DNA of 64,000 bases. Origin: an uncultured Clostridia bacterium. Lineage in GTDB: Bacteria > Bacillota > Clostridia > Christensenellales > Borkfalkiaceae. The notes under the pieces were generated by a model, which was not told where the DNA came from, ran no database searches, and was given only the letters and a program-made list of their open reading frames with translations. This document shows positions 43,601-50,345 of the stretch, piece by piece (within the stretch, counting starts at the first letter, position 1; the number at the start of each line of letters is the position of its first letter). The position numbers and the translations under genes are program-made. Location: the NCBI GenBank assembly GCA_949878885.1, contig CATLBN010000009.1:1-64000 (forward strand), read 5' to 3'.

Positions 43601-43952
43601 CAACGCCCAGCAAGTAAAAATAAGTTCTTATAAGCCTTGCGCAGAAAGAGTGTATAGTTGATATATTGGCGGCAGAAATTTTGGAAAGCTGAACTTTAAG
43701 CCTTGCCTTGGTTTCGCCGTCCGCTCCGTCTATGCGCTTTATAAGCGCCGTACGCAGTTTTTCCTTCATCTGCGCCGCCGCCTTTTTGGTAAAAGTTACT
43801 GCAAGCACGTCGTCAAGGTCCGCGCCTTCCGCAATAGCTTTTACAAGCTTTTCTATCATTACAAAAGTTTTGCCGCTGCCTGCCGAAGCGGAAACTATTA
43901 CCTTTCCTCGGCTCTCTACCGCGGCAAGCTGTTCGGCTGTAAGATTACTCAT
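40617..43952 (-). CDS. addA: ATP-dependent helicase/nuclease subunit A (AddA)
   Basis: An 1111-residue UvrD-like helicase with a C-terminal nuclease; with AddB it resects double-strand breaks for RecA. Helicase motifs: LTAEQLAAVESRGKVIVSAS with ASAGSGKTF (Walker A), YVFVDEYQDVNPVQEEII (Walker B), FLVGDVKQAIYGFRGS, LSNNFRS and IMTMHASKGLEFPVVIIAD. The PD-(D/E)xK nuclease is intact: LLQGAIDLLALGDFGVKIID with YKYSKKSDEQ. I choose ATG 43952 (MSNLTAEQ) because GGAGGGCGG precedes it; it overlaps addB by 8 bases. It is slightly shorter than the Bacillus subtilis protein. Confidence 0.96.
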   Translation of the reverse strand: MSNLTAEQLAAVESRGKVIVSASAGSGKTFVMIEKLVKAIAEGADLDDVLAVTFTKKAAAQMKEKLRTALIKRIDGADGETKARLKVQLSKISAANISTIHSFCARLIRTYFYLLGVDSGFDIISSDDAAAKDLKAKAFDALFDRLYSDNDGDFKHLLNCFMKKRSDASLKKLLNEAYSDIRSVARYEEILEKSQNLYTEEGFNKICAEYAKAVAPEYEKLLAAVKKYREGFLTVKNAKTYSAIFDEMEAALKLSAASGIFDEKPPFTVTRKPSDPPEDKQAGEQFKNFKDCVQKKYNACRKDFKSRERELELFLKSGVTAKAFCKVLLQFDREYAALLRDENKLDYNDLEHMTLRLLQDETVKSEINSKYKYVFVDEYQDVNPVQEEIISGLGGCVFLVGDVKQAIYGFRGSKSLFFAEKYSCFLGGDGTALKLSNNFRSADGVLNFVNALFADIMKPSVCGINYAESGVMLPGGGYPHNCGGAEINVFGKDAAEDRELTVYSVKNDGRETRYTREGLAVLAIVEKELQSTHYDLKSGAYVRTQPEDICILTRKNKGGSAEGIVKALRAEGYSVSGAQTDNVCETPEVKNFLDILSLIDNAEQDMPFVTALLSPIGNFTENELAHIRIAIKDSSLKNGKNELSFRECCKLYCNRIPGEISQKLNIFLGKLQKLRALSEIACVGEVADELLETYGLEAAIGAAGADKIKNVLKLIAEGAELSLSAFLNKIKSGGYDVKAPAQSSPQSIKIMTMHASKGLEFPVVIIADICRTFKGADYSEMPFDEVYGFAPKYYDRENMISDKTVLRRFCKFKADGEELKNELNLFYVACTRAMCRLHILAEEIKPFSEFAVNDAKCYADTFDISKFGYSEIIPHSQITDTAKQETVVSKADKDLTRRMQKLFMAEYSYSASVDLPVKSSASAILRMRDESPYFAVNELFGSEGETGIERGVAYHRFLELCDFSKNSQSEIAAQANNFLNSGKILKEQFELLDFSELCEILQMSVFKEVKGAELFREREFLCRLPANEVLPYVTADDGILLQGAIDLLALGDFGVKIIDYKYSKKSDEQLIESYAPQLALYKKAVALITGVSEEKISCAIINLFRRRQIIL

Positions 43953-46900
43953 TTCCGCCCTCCTCTGTTTTTTTAACAAGCTCGGCAATTTCGCCGCACT
44001 TTACCGCCCCCGTCTTTCTTTCCGAACCGTCCGCGCCTACGGCAAATCCGCAGCTGCCGCCTGCTTTGCAGTAATCGCAAACGCCGTTCGCCGGCGAAGG
44101 CTCAATGTTGCCGGAAATCATTTCCGAAGCGCCCTGCGAAGCAACCAATTTAGAATATCTTAAAAACGCCGCAAAATCTTCCCTTGGCATAGCGGCGTCA
44201 ACTTTTCTGCCGCTTAAATATGCGTCTACGTAACCGCTTTTCTGCTTTTCTTTAACGTTATTGTCCGAAGCCGACACCACGTCGTCGCTTCCGTCCATAA
44301 ACCCTTGCAGTCTAAAAACACCGTCTTGCTTTTCCTTATATTCCACCGACGCTGGGAAATAATAAGCCCCTACCGGACGCTTACCTTCGGAAACGGATAA
44401 AAGATACAGCGGCAGCTGCAATTTTGCGCCTGTGTAATATTTTGAAGCAGAAGCGTCAACAGAGCCCGTTTTATAATCGATAATTCTAACCATATCGCCC
44501 GCGGAATCCACGCGGTCTATCCTGCCGAAAAGCTTTATACCGCCGTTGAGATAAATTTCGCATTTGCTCTCCGCCCCCGAAACGCCGAACGCCGAATTTT
44601 TTATTTGCGCGTACATTCCGCAGGAAATTTTAACCGCTTCGTCCGCCAGCGAATCGGCGGCGAACTTTCCGCCGGCGGAATCGGTAAGCGAAGAATACGG
44701 CGGTTTTTGAAGCTTTGTATTAGCAAGCTCTTGGGCGCGTTCTATAAGCCGTTCTTCGGTTTGAATACCGTTTATTTCCGAAGCCAAATCCTGTAAAACG
44801 GAGTGAATGAAATTGCCCGTATCCACGGCGCGGACCGCGCCTTCTTCGCGTTCCTTGACTTTAAGCCCCTGACGGATAAAACTTAAATAAGGGCAAGAAA
44901 AATAAGTTTCAAGAGCGGTGGGCGATATGGAATTTTTGTTTAAATACAGCTGTTGACCGCAGGATATATCGCGGCGAACGCGTTTTTTAAGCGCTACGTC
45001 CGCCTCGTCTTTGAACCCGGAATGCGCCAATATTCCGTATGCCGCGGAAGCCGCTCCGCTGCCCGTATGCTTTTGCATATATCTCAAAGCGGGTATTTTT
45101 TCGCTGCAATAATAAGGAGCGGCGCGGTCGGATTTTTCTATGCGCTTTAAATCCGCAGCGCAAAGCGCGGCGCCCGAAGACGTGCAGAATATTGCCGAAG
45201 CATAAGAAACTACTTCGCTTACGCCGCTTTCCTCCCCGTTTAACCGAGTAGGGTACGTTAGGTAAAGCAATTTACGGAAAGCGCATATATTAAGCGCAAC
45301 TACTTCCCTTTTTCTTACGTTTACCTGCCTTATCTTAGGGGATATGTTAAGGTTAACCGATTCCAAAGCAGAAATTTCCCTGTCGGTTAAAAGCGCGCAG
45401 TCTGCGCTTGCAGAAGGCACGTCGCCCGTAAGCCCCGCCGCAAAAACAACGTTAGATCCCGTATTTGCGGTTGCCGCAAGGTCGCCCACGAAAACGGCGT
45501 CCGACTTGGGAGGAATAAGCGAAATTTTCATTGCGGCAAAACCGCTTTTCAATATTTTTATAAGTTCTTTTAAATCTGCTTCGCCGCCGTCTAAACTTTC
45601 CGCTTCCGCAACAACGCTTAAAACGCTGTCGTATGCGCGCGCGCTGAATTGCGCCGAACTCGGCCTTTCGTCGCGGTAAGTTTCGGCAAGGGCTTTCAGC
45701 TTGCCGCTAACTCCAAATTGTTCCAAAAGAGCGCGTATCCCCCCGAATATACCCGATTTAACGCCGTTCGCGGTTAATATGCGCAAGCCGTTTAAAAACA
45801 AATTGCGCACCTTTTCAACCGCCGTTAAATCAAAACCCAAGCTTTCCGCAATTTCTTTTTTCGGCTCTTTTTTTACCGCCCCTCGGAAGTTGCAAAGCCT
45901 CAAAGCGTAATTTCTGAATATATCTTTGTCCTCTCTTTCCGCAGGGAAAAACGGCGAAGCGATTACCGCGTCAACGTCTTTCGGCGCACAGCCCGATACA
46001 ACGCAAACCAAATAATCGGTAATAAAAGAACACAGCGGATGCTCCGACAGCGGAATTTGCCTGTCGGCGTAATAAGGTATTTTAAAGCGCTTGAAAACAC
46101 GCGCAAGGGCGCGTTCGGAATTTTGCAAATCAGGCAGCATAACGGAAATTTTGGCATAACGTTCGCCGCCGTCGAAAATATGTTTTTTAATGCTTGCCGC
46201 AATAAATTCAAGTTCTTCGTCCAAATCCGCCGCTTGATAAATGCGCACTTTGTCTGTGGGAAACGGCTTTGCATAAAAACTTTCCGGATTGAAAATTCCC
46301 CGTCTTAACGCGTCGGCTTCCGGTATCAGATTGTTTTCGGCGTATTCGGTTTGCGCTCCTCCGAACTCCGCCGCCGCGCCTGTAAAACTTGCGTACGCCT
46401 CGTTAACGTAAATATCTTCGTCGCCTCCCGTAAACAAACCGTAAACGCTTTCGGCAGAGGAAAAAGCCGCGCGCACGCATTCCGCCGCCGTGCAGGTAAA
46501 CGCCTGAAATCCCAAAAACACAACTCTGCCGCCGCGGATTTTAGCGCTTGATTCTATAACTCCGCAAAGCTGCTTTAAATAACCGTTTCTGTCCTGTTTG
46601 CCAGAAGCCGCCAAAAACTTTTCGTATTCGCCGTAAATTATAGCCAAATCGTTAAGTTTGCCGCCCAAAATTCCGCCGCGCTCTGCCGCGGCGCGCACGT
46701 CTTCCGCCGAAACGCGCGAAGAATATAGCAGCGCAATGGTGTCGTAAACAGCCTGCGCCGCCGAAGCGGAAGAAAGTTTTTTAAAAAGTTTTAAAGAATT
46801 TTTATTTTCTTCTATAATTTTACGTATAGCCATTGCCGAGCCTTGCGCCGAAAGCACATTGCCGCAGCTGCCTTTTTCCGCCGCAAGAAACCGCGCAAAA

Positions 46901-47082
46901 GTATATACGGAAGTTAAAAAAGTACCGCCTACCGCGGCGCAGACCGTGCGTTCTGCCGCAAGCGACAGCCTGTCCTCGCAAAAAACCACGGTTTTTTTGC
47001 CCAAGGCTTCGCCCTCTTTTATTATAGTTTTAAGTTTTTCCAGCGCCGAAGACAGCGCGGCGCAACGGTAAGTTTTTATCAT
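43945..47082 (-). CDS. addB: ATP-dependent nuclease subunit B (AddB)
   Basis: A 1045-residue partner of AddA. The C-terminal nuclease has LFGRIDRVDSAGDMVRIIDY followed by KTGSVD, and the cysteines that frame it for a 4Fe-4S cluster are present: one in TYFSCPYLSFIRQG and three in NGVCDYCKAGGSCGFAV. The N-terminal Walker A expected in AddB (G-x-x-G-S-G-K-T) is replaced by RCAALSSALEKL, so this subunit seems unable to bind ATP there. ATG 47082 has no ribosome site and a TATAAT with extended -10 TG lies six bases upstream, suggesting a leaderless mRNA. It is the first gene of addB-addA. Confidence 0.92.
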   Translation of the reverse strand: MIKTYRCAALSSALEKLKTIIKEGEALGKKTVVFCEDRLSLAAERTVCAAVGGTFLTSVYTFARFLAAEKGSCGNVLSAQGSAMAIRKIIEENKNSLKLFKKLSSASAAQAVYDTIALLYSSRVSAEDVRAAAERGGILGGKLNDLAIIYGEYEKFLAASGKQDRNGYLKQLCGVIESSAKIRGGRVVFLGFQAFTCTAAECVRAAFSSAESVYGLFTGGDEDIYVNEAYASFTGAAAEFGGAQTEYAENNLIPEADALRRGIFNPESFYAKPFPTDKVRIYQAADLDEELEFIAASIKKHIFDGGERYAKISVMLPDLQNSERALARVFKRFKIPYYADRQIPLSEHPLCSFITDYLVCVVSGCAPKDVDAVIASPFFPAEREDKDIFRNYALRLCNFRGAVKKEPKKEIAESLGFDLTAVEKVRNLFLNGLRILTANGVKSGIFGGIRALLEQFGVSGKLKALAETYRDERPSSAQFSARAYDSVLSVVAEAESLDGGEADLKELIKILKSGFAAMKISLIPPKSDAVFVGDLAATANTGSNVVFAAGLTGDVPSASADCALLTDREISALESVNLNISPKIRQVNVRKREVVALNICAFRKLLYLTYPTRLNGEESGVSEVVSYASAIFCTSSGAALCAADLKRIEKSDRAAPYYCSEKIPALRYMQKHTGSGAASAAYGILAHSGFKDEADVALKKRVRRDISCGQQLYLNKNSISPTALETYFSCPYLSFIRQGLKVKEREEGAVRAVDTGNFIHSVLQDLASEINGIQTEERLIERAQELANTKLQKPPYSSLTDSAGGKFAADSLADEAVKISCGMYAQIKNSAFGVSGAESKCEIYLNGGIKLFGRIDRVDSAGDMVRIIDYKTGSVDASASKYYTGAKLQLPLYLLSVSEGKRPVGAYYFPASVEYKEKQDGVFRLQGFMDGSDDVVSASDNNVKEKQKSGYVDAYLSGRKVDAAMPREDFAAFLRYSKLVASQGASEMISGNIEPSPANGVCDYCKAGGSCGFAVGADGSERKTGAVKCGEIAELVKKTEEGGNE

Positions 47083-47088
47083 AGCTTT

Positions 47089-47097
47089 ATTATAACA
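47089..47097 (-). promoter_or_regulatory. Extended -10 promoter of addB, implying a leaderless start
   Basis: On the minus strand TGTTATAAT (47089-47097), with only six bases between TATAAT and the addB ATG. Transcription should start at or next to the ATG. Confidence 0.5.
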
Positions 47098-47137
47098 TAA
47101 AGTTATCGTATTTTTAATGATTTATGGCGCAAAAGTT

Positions 47138-47166
47138 TTTACAATTTTAAATTTGTATGCTATAAT
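47138..47166 (+). promoter_or_regulatory. Promoter of the 47200 lipoprotein gene
   Basis: TTTACA (47138-47143), 17 bases and TATAAT (47161-47166), with an extended -10 TGC. Confidence 0.7.
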
Positions 47167-47199
47167 ACCGCTGTAAATATTACAATTAACAGGTGTTAA

Positions 47200-48360
47200 A
47201 TGAAAAAAACCGTATCTATAATTGCCGTTATGTTGGCGGCAGGCTGCGCGTTAACTTTTTCCGCGTGCGGCTCAAACTCCCAAAATAAAGCGGCATTAAG
47301 TTCTAATTGGTATGCAAATACGGCTTTTAAAGACATTCAGCCCACCATTATCGAAGGTAACGCAAATTTTACCGATAAAGAAGGCGCCGAAAAAATTACT
47401 TATAAAGTAAAATTCCAAGCGCCCGCGCAAGGCAACGCAACTTATTCCGTAAATTACGACGAAGACGGCACTTACACAACGGAATTCTACGCAAAAACTT
47501 TTGTAGTGGACAAGCTGACAGACCCCGATTTTAAAGACGGCTATCCGTCAAAAGCGGGATTTACCGCTTATTACTACAAAACCAAACTTGTAATGCCTTC
47601 GGTAATTTACACATTGAAGGGCTCAAACAAAACCGAAACTTTTAAAAACGACACGGTTGAAACGGAATGTTATTTTTTGCCTGTAGGCGAATACTTAAGA
47701 CCGCTTTATTCGCGTCAATACGTTAAAAGCACTACCCCTGCCAACTTGCAGGCTACCGCGTTGGAAGACGGCAACGCCTATAAGCTTATAGAAAACGAAT
47801 ATGAAACCTTTTACAGTTACGACGGTAAATCGGTTAAATCATTCAAACAGGATATGCTTGCCGGAGACGCCAGAAAAACTACTTTGAAAGACGATTTGGA
47901 CAAATGCGCCAATTCACTGTTCGATATGTGTTCGCTTGACATAGTAACCCGCGCAACAAGACTTTCCACCAACTTTTCGCAGGTAATAAGTTTGTATTCC
48001 AACGAAAGCGGCGTGCAAAATTACACGCTAAGCGGCTCTAATACCCCTCTTTCGGCAAACGCGGACAAGGCGGCGGAATTAAAAACCGCATTTGAAAACG
48101 AACTTTACAGTAACGGCTTGTTTAAAAAGACAACCGACGAAAACGGCAACCCCGTAGGATTGAACACCGTTGCGGTAAGCGTGCTTTACAACGGCGAAAA
48201 AAGCGGCGTTTCGCAAACTTATTGGTTTGCTGCTATAGATAACGCGGCAAACAACACAAGCCGAGCTACGTTGCTTAAACTTTCGGTTCCTCTTGCCTAT
48301 AATTTAGGCACGCTTAATTATACTTTGGAAAAAATAGAAAGCAAACTTTGGAATAGATAA
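47200..48360 (+). CDS. Lipoprotein of unknown function
   Basis: A 386-residue secreted lipoprotein with signal peptide SIIAVMLAAGCALTFSACGS; the lipobox is FSAC with the lipid cysteine near residue 23. The mature protein is rich in Tyr, Thr and Lys, without transmembrane segments, and looks mostly beta (KITYKVKFQAPAQGNATYSV; LVMPSVIYTLKGSNKTETF). I recognise no domain. It starts at ATG 47200 and is followed after two bases by a YwaF-like membrane protein, so the two are probably co-translated and may work together at the cell surface. Confidence 0.75.
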   Translation: MKKTVSIIAVMLAAGCALTFSACGSNSQNKAALSSNWYANTAFKDIQPTIIEGNANFTDKEGAEKITYKVKFQAPAQGNATYSVNYDEDGTYTTEFYAKTFVVDKLTDPDFKDGYPSKAGFTAYYYKTKLVMPSVIYTLKGSNKTETFKNDTVETECYFLPVGEYLRPLYSRQYVKSTTPANLQATALEDGNAYKLIENEYETFYSYDGKSVKSFKQDMLAGDARKTTLKDDLDKCANSLFDMCSLDIVTRATRLSTNFSQVISLYSNESGVQNYTLSGSNTPLSANADKAAELKTAFENELYSNGLFKKTTDENGNPVGLNTVAVSVLYNGEKSGVSQTYWFAAIDNAANNTSRATLLKLSVPLAYNLGTLNYTLEKIESKLWNR

Positions 48361-48362
48361 CT

Positions 48363-49100
48363 ATGCCCCCAAAAATTTACGGTTGGCAGCACCTTGTGTT
48401 TTTGGCGGTATTCATTGCCGTTTCGGCAGGGGCGATAACTGCTATAAAACTTAAATTAAAAAGCCCAAAAGCGCTTGATATAACAGTAAAATGCTTGGGC
48501 GGCGCGCTTATCGCGCTTTTGATTTGGAACAGAATTTCCATTGCCGTTTTTAAAAATAATTGGCTTATGCTTCTGCCTGACAGCTTTTGCGGCGTATCCA
48601 GCCTGTGTTTGGGAATTTGCGCAATTTTCTGCAAACGCGACGCACTGCCCTTCCACTATCTTATATACATTGCTGTTTTCGGAGGCATTGCCAACGATTT
48701 ATTCCCGTATTATTTGGGTCAAGCCGACTACTTTATGTTCCCCGCAACCATTTCCGGAATGCTGCATCACAGTCTTTCGCTTGATTTGGCGCTTATAATG
48801 GTTTTAACGGGCTACGTAAAACCGTGTTTTAAAAAATTTTTCGCTTTCCCGTTGGGCGTTTGTTTTACCTTGGTTTTCGGCATATTTCTTGTAGACGCGC
48901 TTAAATTCGAAACGGCTATGTACATTTACTCTCCGCTTGTAGGTCCGCTTACTTGGTATATGGTTTTCCCTGCGGTAACCGCAGCCGTATATGCATTGCT
49001 GTTCGTTTACGAGCGTTATATCGCGCCTAAGCTGTTAAAAAGAAAACAAGAACGGTTAAAAAACAAAAATTCAACGGCTTCCGACGGAAGCGCAAATTAA
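48363..49100 (+). CDS. YwaF/TMEM164-like integral membrane protein
   Basis: A 245-residue protein with about seven transmembrane helices. The arrangement WQHLVFLAVFIAVSAGAITA, then LLPDSFCGVSSLCLGICAIF and LPFHYLIYIAVFGGIANDLF with MLHHSLSLDLALIMV, resembles the TIGR02206/YwaF family, the bacterial relatives of TMEM164. The conserved His and Asn-Asp of the membrane core are visible, but the usual PLHLCS motif is replaced by PDSFCG. The role of the bacterial proteins is unknown. The C-terminal tail is basic and cytoplasmic. It forms an operon with the preceding lipoprotein and is followed by a strong terminator. Confidence 0.75.
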   Translation: MPPKIYGWQHLVFLAVFIAVSAGAITAIKLKLKSPKALDITVKCLGGALIALLIWNRISIAVFKNNWLMLLPDSFCGVSSLCLGICAIFCKRDALPFHYLIYIAVFGGIANDLFPYYLGQADYFMFPATISGMLHHSLSLDLALIMVLTGYVKPCFKKFFAFPLGVCFTLVFGIFLVDALKFETAMYIYSPLVGPLTWYMVFPAVTAAVYALLFVYERYIAPKLLKRKQERLKNKNSTASDGSAN

Positions 49101-49109
49101 ACAATTCGG

Positions 49110-49147
49110 CGGCGCAGGCGTTTAAAAAACGCCTGCGCCGTTCTTTT
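49110..49147 (+). terminator. Terminator after the YwaF-like gene
   Basis: CGGCGCAGGCGTTT (49110-49123) pairs with AAACGCCTGCGCCG (49127-49140), followed by TTCTTTT. Confidence 0.85.
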
Positions 49148-49168
49148 ATAAAATTTTTATTTGGGGTA

Positions 49169-49197
49169 TTTACTAAACGTATAGCGAGTGGTATAAT
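49169..49197 (+). promoter_or_regulatory. Promoter of the KDG kinase gene
   Basis: TTTACT (49169-49174), 17 bases and TATAAT (49192-49197). The start codon lies 63 bases downstream. Confidence 0.65.
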
Positions 49198-49259
49198 ATA
49201 TTATGTAACTTATTTGCGGTATTAAAATAAAATTTTACCGCAAAAAAACGGGAGATATT

Positions 49260-50300
49260 ATGACCGGAAATACCGATAAAATCAAATTTATAACTATGGG
49301 CGAACTGCTTTTAAGACTTTCTCCGCCGAACTACGAAAAAATACGTTCCACCAATGAATTCAAAGTTACGTACGGCGGAGCAGAAGCAAACGTTGCGGCA
49401 AGTCTATCGAATTTGGGAATAGACGCGTCTTACTTTACGGTTGTGCCCGATTCTTCCATCGGCAAAGCGGCTATACGATATTTGCGTTCGAACGACGTTC
49501 ACTGTTCGCCTTGCATCTACGCGCAGGGCGGCAGAATGGGCATTTATTTTTTGGAAGAAGGCTTCGGCGTGCGTTCGTCCAAAGTTACTTACGACAGAAA
49601 AGATTCGGCTTTTGCCAAATACGACTTTTCGCAGGTAAACTTTAAAGAAAAACTTAAAGGCTTTACATGGCTGCATCTTTCCGGCATAACTCCGGCGCTT
49701 TCGGAAAACTGCCGTTTGCTTGTAATGTACGCGCTTAAAGCCGCAAAAGAGCTTAATATAACGGTCAGCTTCGACTGCAATTTCCGTTCCGCTCTTTGGG
49801 GCTGGCAGCAAGCGCGCGACTGCATTACAGAATTTTTACCGTATGTTAACATTTTGTTCGGAGTTGAACCGTTCAATCTTCCCGCGCCTAACGGCGGCGA
49901 TATAAAAGACGGATTGTCTATGAACCCAACGTACAAAGAGCAAGACAGGGTTTTCCGCGAAATATCAAAACGTTATCCCAATATAAAAGCCATAGGCCGC
50001 CACGTACGCTACGTTCATTCCGGCAGCGAAAACAGTTTAAAAGCGTTTATGTGGTACGAGGGCGAAACTTACGAAAGCCGCACCTTCCGTTTTAACATTC
50101 TTGACCGCGTGGGCGGCGGCGACGCGTTTGCCAGCGGTATGATTTATGCGCTTATGCGCAAGATGAATGCCGAAGATATAGTAAATTTTGCCGTTGCGTC
50201 TTCGGTTATAAAGCATACAATGCACGGAGATTTTAATATTACCGACGACGAAGACTCAATTATAAAACTAATGAATCAAGAATACGAAATAAGAAGATAA
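49260..50300 (+). CDS. kdgK: 2-dehydro-3-deoxygluconokinase (PfkB family)
   Basis: A 346-residue carbohydrate kinase. The N-terminus FITMGELLLRLSPPNYEKI, then VTYGGAEANVAASLSNLGID, is the substrate-binding pattern of KDG kinases. FDCNFRSALWGW and FGVEPFNLP fit the same subgroup. The catalytic motif is DRVGGGDAFASGMIYAL, with GGGD in place of the more usual GAGD, a common variant. It phosphorylates 2-keto-3-deoxygluconate to KDPG, which the aldolase encoded at 56889 can cleave. It is monocistronic with its own promoter and a terminator shared with glgB. Confidence 0.88.
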   Translation: MTGNTDKIKFITMGELLLRLSPPNYEKIRSTNEFKVTYGGAEANVAASLSNLGIDASYFTVVPDSSIGKAAIRYLRSNDVHCSPCIYAQGGRMGIYFLEEGFGVRSSKVTYDRKDSAFAKYDFSQVNFKEKLKGFTWLHLSGITPALSENCRLLVMYALKAAKELNITVSFDCNFRSALWGWQQARDCITEFLPYVNILFGVEPFNLPAPNGGDIKDGLSMNPTYKEQDRVFREISKRYPNIKAIGRHVRYVHSGSENSLKAFMWYEGETYESRTFRFNILDRVGGGDAFASGMIYALMRKMNAEDIVNFAVASSVIKHTMHGDFNITDDEDSIIKLMNQEYEIRR

Positions 50301-50305
50301 TTTTT

Positions 50306-50345
50306 AAAACAGCCGACGGTTTAAACCCGTCGGCTGTTTTTTTAT
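50306..50345. terminator. Bidirectional terminator between kdgK and glgB
   Basis: AAAACAGCCGACGG (50306-50319) pairs with CCGTCGGCTGTTTT (50327-50340), continuing into a T-run. Confidence 0.88.
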
